A stretch of DNA of 64,000 nt, taken from assembly GCA_023439125.1 (NCBI GenBank), contig JAEXOU010000005.1, forward strand, positions 744,001 through 808,000, read 5' to 3'. This document shows positions 19,341 to 27,821 of this stretch, one piece after another. The position numbers were made by a program, and so were the translations under genes. The DNA is from Bacillota bacterium. GTDB taxonomy: Bacteria; Bacillota; Clostridia; Lachnospirales; Lachnospiraceae. Position 1 is the first letter of the stretch; each line of letters opens with the position of its first letter. The notes beneath the pieces were generated by a model. The model searched no databases, was not told where the DNA came from, and saw only the letters and a program-made list of their open reading frames with translations.

Positions 19341-19481
19341 GTGTTTTGCTTGCAAAACACTCGCGCCAAGCACGGTCGCGTAAGCGACATCTTCCTATCG
19401 CGCTTGTGTGCATCATAGCGTCCTTCCTTTTGGACGCTTTTTTTATATACTAGGAAATTCAGAGGAATTTCCTAGTATATA
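19341..19481 (+). repeat. Structured intergenic repeat, family 2, copy A
   Basis: This 141-base sequence is also present, about four-fifths identical by eye, at 32321-32460. It contains three successive stems: GTGTTTTGC/GCAAAACAC, GTCGCG/CGCGAC-like (GGTCGCGTAAGCGAC), and AGCGTCC/GGACGCT followed by seven T residues (19417-19444), which is a good intrinsic terminator on the plus strand. It ends in a 16-base inverted repeat with a six-base centre (19444-19481). All genes here are on the minus strand, so a plus-strand terminator is unexpected and suggests a small transcript or mobile repeat. It lies in the 19116-19598 gap between spoIIGA and ftsZ. Confidence 0.75.
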
Positions 19482-19531
19482 AAAAAAGAAGTTAAGAACT
19501 CGTCGATGATTCAACAAGTACTTAACTTCTT
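19481..19531 (-). terminator. Intrinsic terminator of ftsZ
   Basis: On the minus strand an 11-base perfect stem AAGAAGTTAAG/CTTAACTTCTT with a 24-base loop is followed by a run of T residues (the A-run 19481-19487 on the plus strand). It lies 68 bases after the ftsZ stop and should end that transcript. Confidence 0.85.
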
Positions 19532-19598
19532 GATATTTCTTTTCTTTACTCCACTATCTTGTTCGTTACTCTAGGTAAACAAATCTTCATACATCAAT

Positions 19599-20816
19599 TT
19601 ATTTGTTACGATTTTTCTGTAAAAACTCAGGAATCTTGATACCACCTGACTCATGATTCATTGTAGGTGCTGTATAACTGTGTGCTGAGTAAGTATTATT
19701 CGTCTGTGGTCTTGATTGCTGATAAGAAGGAGCTTGCGTATTCTGATTCATTCCTGCACTGATTGGTTGCTTACTATATGTAGGAAGTGTTCCTGAAGCA
19801 ATCCCAACCTTAGGATTGTTATCATTCTTTAAAAAGGTTGCTGTCTTTAATGGATTTGCTTTTGACTTATCTTCTAGTCCTGTTGCAATTACTGTTATAA
19901 TCGCTTGATCCGGAATCGATTCATCATACATCGCACCGAAAATAATATTAGCAGAATCACCTGCAAGTTCTTGTACATAAGTGGCAGCATCATTAGCTTC
20001 AATCAAGCTAATGTCACCTGAAATGTTAATAATCACATGACTTGCACCTGCAATTGTTGTCTCTAATAATGGAGAAGTAATTGCCTGTTTCACAGCTTCC
20101 GTGCACTTATCATCACCAGTTCCAACACCAATACCAATATGAGCAACGCCCTTATCCTTCATAACTGTTTGAACATCTGCAAAGTCAAGATTAATCAAAC
20201 CAGGTACATTAATCAGGTCTGTAATTCCCTGAACACCTTGCTGTAATACTTCATCTGCTTTCTTTAATGCATCTGGCATTGTAGTTCTGCGATCTACAAT
20301 TTCTAGTAATTTATCATTAGGAATTACAATTAGAGTATCCACATTCTCTTTTAACTTTTCAATACCACCAAGTGCATTATTCATTCTTTGTTTTGCTTCA
20401 AATTTAAATGGTTTTGTAACAATACCTACGGTTAAGATGCCCATACTCTTTGCAATATTAGCTACTACAGGGGCTGCTCCAGTACCAGTTCCACCGCCCA
20501 TGCCACATGTAACAAAGACCATGTCTGCGCCTTTAATCAATTCGGTTAACTCTTCCCTTGATTCTTCCGCAGCTTTTTCACCAATTTCTGGTTTCGCACC
20601 TGCTCCTAAACCTTTTGTTAATTTCTCACCAATTTGGATACATTGAGGAGCCTTACAAGTTTTCAAATGCTGCTTGTCCGTATTTACACAAATAAACTCA
20701 ACACCTAATATATTTTCTTCAACCATGCGATTAACCGCATTATTACCTGCTCCACCAACTCCAATAACAAGTATCTTAGCAGCAGAATCCGATTCATTCA
20801 TTCTTATCTCAAGCAA
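19599..20816 (-). CDS. ftsZ: Cell division GTPase FtsZ
   Basis: A 405-residue tubulin homologue that forms the Z-ring. Seen: GVGGAGNNAVNRM near the N-terminus, the GTP-binding signature GGGTGTGAAP around residues 100-115, a variable Gln/Thr/Pro-rich linker after residue ~320, and the C-terminal conserved peptide KIPEFLQKNR that binds FtsA, SepF and others. I choose the TTG at 20816, which has AGAAGGAGG seven bases upstream; the next ATG is 15 bases further and too far from this site. It has its own promoter at 20986-21014 and a terminator downstream, so it can be expressed apart from ftsQ. Confidence 0.95.
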   Translation of the reverse strand: MLEIRMNESDSAAKILVIGVGGAGNNAVNRMVEENILGVEFICVNTDKQHLKTCKAPQCIQIGEKLTKGLGAGAKPEIGEKAAEESREELTELIKGADMVFVTCGMGGGTGTGAAPVVANIAKSMGILTVGIVTKPFKFEAKQRMNNALGGIEKLKENVDTLIVIPNDKLLEIVDRRTTMPDALKKADEVLQQGVQGITDLINVPGLINLDFADVQTVMKDKGVAHIGIGVGTGDDKCTEAVKQAITSPLLETTIAGASHVIINISGDISLIEANDAATYVQELAGDSANIIFGAMYDESIPDQAIITVIATGLEDKSKANPLKTATFLKNDNNPKVGIASGTLPTYSKQPISAGMNQNTQAPSYQQSRPQTNNTYSAHSYTAPTMNHESGGIKIPEFLQKNRNK

Positions 20817-20985
20817 GGTATTTCCTCCTTCTCTTTCATTCCTTCTATTATCACTAATACTTCGGCAAAACATGCATTATCTTAATGAAAATGCTTATAC
20901 TATCTAATGTACCTAAGTATTCATTATCTGACGTTTATTGCACAATATATAGTATTTGTGCCAAATCATTTTAATCCTATACTAT

Positions 20986-21014
20986 ATAATATATATAAAT
21001 TGTGAAAATATCAA
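20986..21014 (-). promoter_or_regulatory. Probable ftsZ promoter
   Basis: Minus-strand -35 TTGATA (21009-21014) and -10 TATTAT (20986-20991) are separated by 17 bases. They lie 170 bases upstream of the ftsZ start in the ftsQ-ftsZ gap. The fit is good, but AT-rich surroundings raise the chance of coincidence. Confidence 0.5.
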
Positions 21015-21046
21015 GTAGTATTTACTCTTTTTTATGGAAAAATTCA

Positions 21047-21793
21047 TTAATTTAAAGGTTTCGCTGTGATTTTTTTATTTTCTTCCTCATAATATCTCAT
21101 ATCGTATCTCAGTTTCATACCTTCTGCCTCTTTCAGTATATTGGGAATCGCTGAAATTGGAGTATCATAGAAATCACGCTTACCAAGTAAAAACTCATTT
21201 TCATTACATGTTAAGATTACTTCATAGCTTGAATTAATAAATACCTTGTCCACATCGAGTTCAAACTTTTGAATCACTTTCGTCAAATTCAATATCATAT
21301 CGTACAAAGAATTCTTTTGTATTTCTAACTTTTCATTTAGAACAATTTTATCAAATTTCAAGCCCGTAATTAATGGAACACCATCAATTCGTTCTTTTGA
21401 ACTTTCAACAACAATTCCTTCCCGATCGAAATACATGTAGCTTCCCATCAGTTCAACACATCCAATCATTATTTTTTCATATACCTTGACTTTTATCGTA
21501 TGATTGTCTTCCATTGATACTGAATAGCTTTCGATAAATGGTATTTCGTTATGGTCAGAAAATCTATATCTTAAGTACATTAAAAATGTAATAGAATCTG
21601 ATGATTTTGACATCAGCTTCTCTTTCATTTCTTCATCCGAGTACTGAGTACAGCCCTCGACTACAAATGTTTCAAGTTGAAACGTTTGGGTTACTATTAC
21701 ATACCCAACTAAAATTACAAGAAAGAATAAAGCCAATGTAATTAGAAGTTTTCTAATTGGGTGTCTTCTCTTTATTTGTAATCGCCCCTGCAT
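21047..21793 (-). CDS. ftsQ: Division protein FtsQ/DivIB
   Basis: A 248-residue bitopic protein: basic cytoplasmic N-terminus, one hydrophobic helix at about residues 15-37, and an external POTRA-like domain (LETFVVEGCTQYSDEEMKEKL) followed by a beta-domain (YFDREGIVVESS, VPLITGL). FtsQ/DivIB joins FtsL and DivIC in the divisome and stabilises septal synthesis. AGGAGG lies ten bases before the ATG. It follows murA by 14 bases and precedes ftsZ, the standard dcw order. Confidence 0.9.
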   Translation of the reverse strand: MQGRLQIKRRHPIRKLLITLALFFLVILVGYVIVTQTFQLETFVVEGCTQYSDEEMKEKLMSKSSDSITFLMYLRYRFSDHNEIPFIESYSVSMEDNHTIKVKVYEKIMIGCVELMGSYMYFDREGIVVESSKERIDGVPLITGLKFDKIVLNEKLEIQKNSLYDMILNLTKVIQKFELDVDKVFINSSYEVILTCNENEFLLGKRDFYDTPISAIPNILKEAEGMKLRYDMRYYEEENKKITAKPLN

Positions 21794-21807
21794 ACTTTAA
21801 GTTCCTC

Positions 21808-23061
21808 CTACTGTCTCCATCCTATATTAGCATTTAATTGTCTTAAGTCTTTTACGATATCGACATAGCCTCTCTTAACATAATCTAAATCTTCTATGAT
21901 TGTTTCACCTTCAGCTATAAGGCCTGCAATAATCAAAGCTGCACCACCGCGCAAATCCTTTGCTTTTAGTGTATTTCCAAGGAATTTCCGTTTCCCTTGA
22001 ATTCGAGCACATTTGCCTTCAATTGATATCTTAGCACCTAATCGAATTAATTCCTCTACGATTAAAAAACGTTCCTCAAAAATTTCCTCGACAATCATAC
22101 TATCGCCGAGTGCTTGAGAAAGGAGTACCATAAACTGTGATTGAAGATCGGTAGGAAATCCAGGAAACGGCTTCGTAATGATCGACTTTGGTGCTATTAA
22201 AGTCCCCTTTCTTTGAATTCTTGCCCGATGATGATCTACCTCAATATCACATCCCATAAAGCGAAGTACTCGAATAACCTCGGTTAAATCTTCCGTTACA
22301 ACTCCATCAATAATTGCTTCTCCACCGCAAGCTGCAACAGCTACGAGATAAGTTCCTGCAACAATTCGATCAGGTGGTATTGCGAACTCGTTATCATGCA
22401 ATTTTTTCACGCCATCAATAATTAAGTGATTGGTACGAATGCCTTGGATATTAGCACCAGCGTTATTTAAAAATTCGCATAGTGCAATCACCTCTGGTTC
22501 CAAAGCAGCATTGATAATTTCTGTCCTGCCTGGTGCAAGACAAGCCGCTAATAGTATATTTTCAGTAGCACCTACACTCGGAAAAATTAGGTTTAGTATA
22601 GTACCATGAATGTCGGTACCATCTGCGTACAATAATTTGATATCCTCGTCGAAAACAACTCCCATATCCTCCAAAGCTCTAAGATGGATATCTACCTTTC
22701 TTTCACCTATCGAACACCCACCTGGGTAGGCAATCTTTGCCACTTCATGTCGACCTAGCATAGCTCCTAGAAACAAAAAAGAACCTCTTGTTTTCCTTGC
22801 CGCTTCTTCTAATACTTCATGTTTTATAACATTACTAGCATCAATGATTAAATCAGTGTTGTCCCAATTCACAAGACATCCCATTTCAGCCAAAACTTGA
22901 ATCATATTTTGGACATCTAATATTCTGGGACAATTTTTTAGCACCGTAGTACCATGATTTAAAAGCGTTGCGGCAATGATTGGAAGCGCAGCATTTTTTG
23001 AGCCTTGTATATGAACCTCACCGGACAACATTGATTTGCCCTGAATGATAACTGATGACAT
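21808..23061 (-). CDS. murA: UDP-N-acetylglucosamine 1-carboxyvinyltransferase MurA
   Basis: A 417-residue enolpyruvyl transferase, first committed step of peptidoglycan precursor synthesis. Seen: the KN pair in GSKNAALPIIAATLL; the active-site loop PGGCSIGERKVDIHL with Cys in the position of the fosfomycin-target cysteine; and the C-terminal pattern FPGFPTDLQSQFM and DLRGGAALIIAGL. GAGG lies seven bases before the ATG. It lies between ftsW and ftsQ, where many Firmicutes have murG/murB, so it takes a dcw position here. Confidence 0.95.
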   Translation of the reverse strand: MSSVIIQGKSMLSGEVHIQGSKNAALPIIAATLLNHGTTVLKNCPRILDVQNMIQVLAEMGCLVNWDNTDLIIDASNVIKHEVLEEAARKTRGSFLFLGAMLGRHEVAKIAYPGGCSIGERKVDIHLRALEDMGVVFDEDIKLLYADGTDIHGTILNLIFPSVGATENILLAACLAPGRTEIINAALEPEVIALCEFLNNAGANIQGIRTNHLIIDGVKKLHDNEFAIPPDRIVAGTYLVAVAACGGEAIIDGVVTEDLTEVIRVLRFMGCDIEVDHHRARIQRKGTLIAPKSIITKPFPGFPTDLQSQFMVLLSQALGDSMIVEEIFEERFLIVEELIRLGAKISIEGKCARIQGKRKFLGNTLKAKDLRGGAALIIAGLIAEGETIIEDLDYVKRGYVDIVKDLRQLNANIGWRQ

Positions 23062-23202
23062 TAAAATACCTCAAAGTAATAAATATAGTATCATATTATG
23101 CCATCGATAAAATTTCGTTACTGGAGGCAAAATGCTGTCATTCCTAAGCATTACAGACAATACGTCACATGAAAAATCTACATAAGCAAGCTTTTCAACA
23201 TC

Positions 23203-24333
23203 CTATCTTTCTTGAACAATACGGTTCGATACACTAAGAACTAGCCCCATTTCTACAAGTAAAACCATCAAGGAACTACCTCCATAGCTGATAAATGGTA
23301 ATGGAATACCAGTAGCAGGTATCGTGTTTGTAACAACCGCAACATTAATTAATACCTGTACAGCTATATGAGTAAATACACCAGTTGCAATTAAACCACC
23401 ATATAAATCAGGAGCATTGATTGCAATCGTGAATAATCTCCATAGCAATAATAGAAATAATAAAATAACTGCAATCGCACCAAACATTCCAAGCTCTTCA
23501 CAGATTACTGAAAAAATCATATCGTTGTGAGCTTCAGGTATAAAACCAAGCTTTTGCATGCTCTGACCTAGGCCTTTTCCAAATAAACCTCCAGAGGCAA
23601 TTGCATATAAGCCCTGTAAAATCTGATATCCCTTTGGATGGTTTTCAACATCCTTCCAAACCTCAATACGTTCCGAACGATAGGATACCCCAAAGATTGC
23701 TATAAAAGCAGCAACACCAAAGATAATCCCAGAAACAAGAAAATATCCTTTTTTCCTACTCGCGACGAAACAAATAGCAACCATGATTGCGCTTATGATG
23801 AGAGCGGTACTAAAGTTCTCTATAACAACTAATACGATTAATGGGCATACAAATACACAGACACGTAAAAAACCCAAAAATCGATCAAGTTTTCGTGGAG
23901 CCAACTGAACTATGTATGCAGTAAATAAAACAACACATATTTTTGTTAACTCAGAAGGCTGGAATTTACCTAAAAAAGGAACTGGTATCCAACGCTGAGA
24001 TCCACCGGTAGCTTCACCAACAACTAATACAACTGTTTGTAGGATAAGACACAATATAAATAATAACGTTACCGGACGAAATCGAATCATTGGTATCTTT
24101 TTAATGTAAAGATGATAATCAATTTTAGAAACAAAAATCATAATCGGTATACCAGCAATCACAGCTAGTAGCTGTCGCTTTAAAAACTTCGCTGGATCCT
24201 GATAATACTTTGCTGCATTATACGAACTAGTACTATAGATCATTACTAAACCAAAGCAGACCAAGAATATGATTAAAAACAGCAAGCTGTAATCATAATA
24301 ATTTCTACCTCTTCTTCTCTTTCCTTGTTCCAT
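23203..24333 (-). CDS. ftsW: SEDS peptidoglycan polymerase FtsW/SpoVE
   Basis: A SEDS-family membrane glycosyltransferase of about 376 residues with ten hydrophobic helices; it polymerises lipid II at the septum with a partner class B PBP. Family motifs are GEATGGSQRWI, FQPSELTK, NDMIFSVICEELG and GIPLPFISYGGSS. The start is uncertain: ATG 24333 has AGGG five bases upstream, TTG 24348 has GAGG eight bases upstream, and GTG 24357 has no usable site. Placement between murD and murA supports division or spore-cortex function. SpoVE and FtsW cannot be told apart from this sequence alone. Confidence 0.92.
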   Translation of the reverse strand: MEQGKRRRGRNYYDYSLLFLIIFLVCFGLVMIYSTSSYNAAKYYQDPAKFLKRQLLAVIAGIPIMIFVSKIDYHLYIKKIPMIRFRPVTLLFILCLILQTVVLVVGEATGGSQRWIPVPFLGKFQPSELTKICVVLFTAYIVQLAPRKLDRFLGFLRVCVFVCPLIVLVVIENFSTALIISAIMVAICFVASRKKGYFLVSGIIFGVAAFIAIFGVSYRSERIEVWKDVENHPKGYQILQGLYAIASGGLFGKGLGQSMQKLGFIPEAHNDMIFSVICEELGMFGAIAVILLFLLLLWRLFTIAINAPDLYGGLIATGVFTHIAVQVLINVAVVTNTIPATGIPLPFISYGGSSLMVLLVEMGLVLSVSNRIVQER

Positions 24334-24368
24334 CTCTTCCCTGGTCAACTGCTTCACCTCGCTACAAT

Positions 24369-25730
24369 TTATTCCTCAATCGCATTCGCATATTCTTTAA
24401 ACATACATCCACGCTCTTCATAATTTTTGAACATCCCCCAGCTTGCACAGCAAGGTGATAGCAAGACAGATTCTCCCGCTTTTGCATGTGCCGCGCAAAA
24501 ATCAACAGCTTCTTTTAAGCTATCCACGAGTACTATATTTTCAATTCCAAGACGTTGTGCAGCTGATTTAATTTTCTCCCTTGTCTGACCTAGTAAAACT
24601 AGGTAATTAACTTTGCCGTCAAACGCTTGAATCCATTCATCATAATCGGAGTTTTTATCGTAACCACCAGCGATTAATAATGTTTTTGTCTGCATCGCCT
24701 TTATTGCCTGTATTGCTGCATCTGGATTTGTACCCTTGGAATCGTTATAATACTTTACCCCATGCTTCGTTGTAACATATTCAATTCTATGTTCAACTCC
24801 CTTAAATGCAATTAAAGCCTTCTGAATATCCCCAATTGGAACATCCATGCAAATTGCAATTCCAACTGCAGCCATCACATTTTCATAGTTATGTCGACCA
24901 ATTATCTGAAGTTCATGAATATTAATGATAACTTTTTCGCATGTTCCGTCATTGTATATGATATCTTCATCCTTTAGATAGATTCCCTTTTCAAGGCAAT
25001 GATTACTCGAAAACCAAACGATATTGGTTGTAATCTTCTTTGCTGCTTCTCTTATCAGTGAATCTTCATAATTTAAGACACAATAATCTGAAGAAGTCTG
25101 ATTTTTGGTAATTCTCATTTTGGCATTCACATATGCTTCCATCGTATGGTGACGATTCAGATGATCTGGTGTCAGATTTAGGATTGCACTAACATCTGGT
25201 CTAAAATTCTTCACTGTTTCTAACTGAAAGCTACTCATCTCAGCAACAGTGATCGAATGATCTTTCGTTTCCTTCACCATCTGTGTATATGGTACACCAA
25301 TATTTCCTACAACAAAAACACTCTCATAATAAGTTTTCATAATCTCACCTACTAAAGTTGTTGTTGTTGTTTTCCCATTGGTACCTGTAATTGCAGCTAT
25401 CTTTCCTTTAGAAAACTGATAAGCTAACTCTATTTCACCAAGAATTGGAATGCCTTGATCTCTTAATTCATTAACAAAAGCCAAATCGGTAGGGACTCCC
25501 GGACTTAGCACAACATAATCTAATTTATCTTTTATATCATCATTTAATTCTCCAATGATAACCTCACCGCGAAATCCCTGATTCAATTGCTCTTCTATTG
25601 TTTTCTTGTCAAGATTTGCGTTTGAATCGTAAAGAATGGTATGTGCTTTCTCCTCATCTAAGAGATTGAATGCTGCGATACCGCTTTTTCCAGCACCTAC
25701 AACCAAAACTTTTTTATCTTTGAAATTCAT
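24369..25730 (-). CDS. murD: UDP-N-acetylmuramoyl-L-alanine--D-glutamate ligase MurD
   Basis: A 453-residue Mur ligase that adds D-Glu to UDP-MurNAc-L-Ala using ATP. Seen: N-terminal Rossmann GAGKSGIAA; the ATP loop AITGTNGKTTTTTLVGEI; the central NLTPDHLNRH; and the C-terminal YNDSKGTNPDAAIQAI with the ligase signature. AAGAGG precedes the ATG by eight bases. It lies between the class B PBP genes and ftsW. No mraY precedes it, although mraY-murD is the common order. Confidence 0.95.
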   Translation of the reverse strand: MNFKDKKVLVVGAGKSGIAAFNLLDEEKAHTILYDSNANLDKKTIEEQLNQGFRGEVIIGELNDDIKDKLDYVVLSPGVPTDLAFVNELRDQGIPILGEIELAYQFSKGKIAAITGTNGKTTTTTLVGEIMKTYYESVFVVGNIGVPYTQMVKETKDHSITVAEMSSFQLETVKNFRPDVSAILNLTPDHLNRHHTMEAYVNAKMRITKNQTSSDYCVLNYEDSLIREAAKKITTNIVWFSSNHCLEKGIYLKDEDIIYNDGTCEKVIINIHELQIIGRHNYENVMAAVGIAICMDVPIGDIQKALIAFKGVEHRIEYVTTKHGVKYYNDSKGTNPDAAIQAIKAMQTKTLLIAGGYDKNSDYDEWIQAFDGKVNYLVLLGQTREKIKSAAQRLGIENIVLVDSLKEAVDFCAAHAKAGESVLLSPCCASWGMFKNYEERGCMFKEYANAIEE

Positions 25731-25778
25731 AAATGTAGCCTCTTTTCGCTAAAATTCAATTAACTTCACTATTATAGG

Positions 25779-27728
25779 CTATTCTAAATACAAAATCAAG
25801 TCACTATTGTTCTCAATCATCTCATTTTCTAAAGGAAATTGCTCAGTTACAGTATCCCCCTCACCAAGCCAATGAACTTCATCAAATGGATAAGTAGTAA
25901 TAAGTTTCTTAGCTTCTGTTTTCGTTAAACCTAAAAAATTTGGCACATTGAACTTACCAATGTTATATTCTTCTATTTCCTTTTCATTATACGATGGTTC
26001 AATTCCCATATACGGAAGTATGTTATCAAATAAAGATGCGATAACTGGTGCTGCGATTGTACCACCATAATAAATTCCTTCTGGTTCATCAATTAATATA
26101 ATTGCTATGACTTTTGGATCATTCGCTGGAGCAAATCCTATAAACGAAGAGATATACTTTCCTGAACGTCTCGGTAATTTTTCAGAGGTTGCTGTCTTTC
26201 CGCCAATACGAAACCCTGGCAAATAAGCTCTCTTTCCAGTTCCATCAGATACAACTGCTTCAAGAAGCATTTTCATCGTTTCAGAAGTTTCCTTGGAGAC
26301 AGTATTATCTACTGATTCATAATTTAACTCTTTAATTACAGTTCCTTCCGCATTCGTTACCTCTACACCAAAGTGAGGGGTTATCAGCGTACCACCATTT
26401 ACAATCGCACTACCTGCACGAAGTAATTGCAATGGTGTAATTTGAAACGATTGACCAAAGGACATTGTTGCAAGTTCTACCGCTCCGACATTTTCTAGCT
26501 TATGTTTAATTGAATTTGCCTCACCTGGAAGGTCAACTCCAGTTCGACTTGATAAACCAAGTTTATCAAAATAGTAATAAAATTTCTCTGCTCCAACTCG
26601 TGCTCCAATCTCCATAAAGACTGGATTGCAGGAGTTCATAATTCCTTGAACAAATGTTTCGCTGCCATGACCGCCTACCTTATGACAACGTATCTTTCGA
26701 TCTTCTACCACCTTGTATCCTGGGCAGTAGAATGTATCTGTTAGTTTCACCACTCCCTCTTCTAATGCTGCAGTTGCCGTAACAATTTTAAAACAAGATC
26801 CTGGCTCATAAGTATCATTAATGCAAGGGTTTCTCCACATGTTATTGAGTGCAGCTGTCTTTTCTGTACTGGTTAATGTCATATCTTTATATTTTTCTAA
26901 ATAAGCCTCATTAAAAGTGTAAGGCTTATTTAAATCAAACTCAGGCACGTTCGCCATCGCATAGATTTCACCATTTTGAGGATTCATAACAATCACGCTG
27001 ACACTATTGGCATTTTTTGCTTTCATTACCGTATCTGCTGCTTGTTCTGCATATTTTTGAATATTAACATCTAAGCTTAGGTAAACATTATTCCCTGGTA
27101 TTGGCTCGATTCTATTTTCTGCTGCATCTTCAATCTCAATACCATGTGCAGTAGTTAAAGTGAGAATTGTGCCATTGATTCCTTGAAGATAATCATCATA
27201 TTCGACTTCAAGACCGATAATTCCCTGATTATCACTTCCAGTAAAGCCAATGACTTTGGAAGCTAAATCTCCATATGGATAAAATCGTTTATAATCCTCA
27301 TCTACCATAACTCCATCTAAAGATAGATTACGAATATAATCAGCCGTCTCTTTATCCACATTAGATTTTATTCTCTCAATCGAAGAATATTTTTCTACTC
27401 TTTTACGAACAGTTTCCTCACTTAAGGATAGTGCAGATGATAACTCCTTAATTACAAGTTCAGGATCAGTAATCTGATTATGTATTACTGAAATGGTACT
27501 TACCGACTTATTCGAAGCAATAATCGTACCATTCCGGTCATAAAGCGTTCCACGCTCCGCTTTAATACTACGTTCACGCTCATGAAGTTCTTGAGCCTTC
27601 ACAGCATATTCATCCGAGACTACTACCATGAGGTAAAACAGTCTTCCAATCAGATAGCAACTGACGAAAAAGATTGCTATTACTACGTAGGAAAAATTTT
27701 TTCTATTATAGGATTTATATCGATGCAT
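25779..27728 (-). CDS. Class B penicillin-binding protein with PASTA domain (SpoVD/FtsI-like)
   Basis: A 649-residue membrane-anchored transpeptidase. Order: one N-terminal helix (residues ~12-34), dimerisation domain, transpeptidase domain with EPGSCFK (active Ser and Lys), SCN, and a third motif GGKTATSEK in which the usual Gly of KTG is Ala. One C-terminal PASTA domain follows (KFNVPNFLGLTKTEAKKLI). It cross-links septal or spore-cortex peptidoglycan with FtsW/SpoVE. The ATG has only a poor ribosome-binding site. The PASTA domain and the neighbouring ftsW fit SpoVD or PbpB; I cannot decide between them. Confidence 0.9.
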   Translation of the reverse strand: MHRYKSYNRKNFSYVVIAIFFVSCYLIGRLFYLMVVVSDEYAVKAQELHERERSIKAERGTLYDRNGTIIASNKSVSTISVIHNQITDPELVIKELSSALSLSEETVRKRVEKYSSIERIKSNVDKETADYIRNLSLDGVMVDEDYKRFYPYGDLASKVIGFTGSDNQGIIGLEVEYDDYLQGINGTILTLTTAHGIEIEDAAENRIEPIPGNNVYLSLDVNIQKYAEQAADTVMKAKNANSVSVIVMNPQNGEIYAMANVPEFDLNKPYTFNEAYLEKYKDMTLTSTEKTAALNNMWRNPCINDTYEPGSCFKIVTATAALEEGVVKLTDTFYCPGYKVVEDRKIRCHKVGGHGSETFVQGIMNSCNPVFMEIGARVGAEKFYYYFDKLGLSSRTGVDLPGEANSIKHKLENVGAVELATMSFGQSFQITPLQLLRAGSAIVNGGTLITPHFGVEVTNAEGTVIKELNYESVDNTVSKETSETMKMLLEAVVSDGTGKRAYLPGFRIGGKTATSEKLPRRSGKYISSFIGFAPANDPKVIAIILIDEPEGIYYGGTIAAPVIASLFDNILPYMGIEPSYNEKEIEEYNIGKFNVPNFLGLTKTEAKKLITTYPFDEVHWLGEGDTVTEQFPLENEMIENNSDLILYLE

Positions 27729-27821
27729 ACAAGACCATACCGTAAACTCTTATCATTCTATTCTATTAAGGTACCGCTTGTTTTATGATAATAAGTTTAG
27801 CTTGTACACTATAAAACACAT

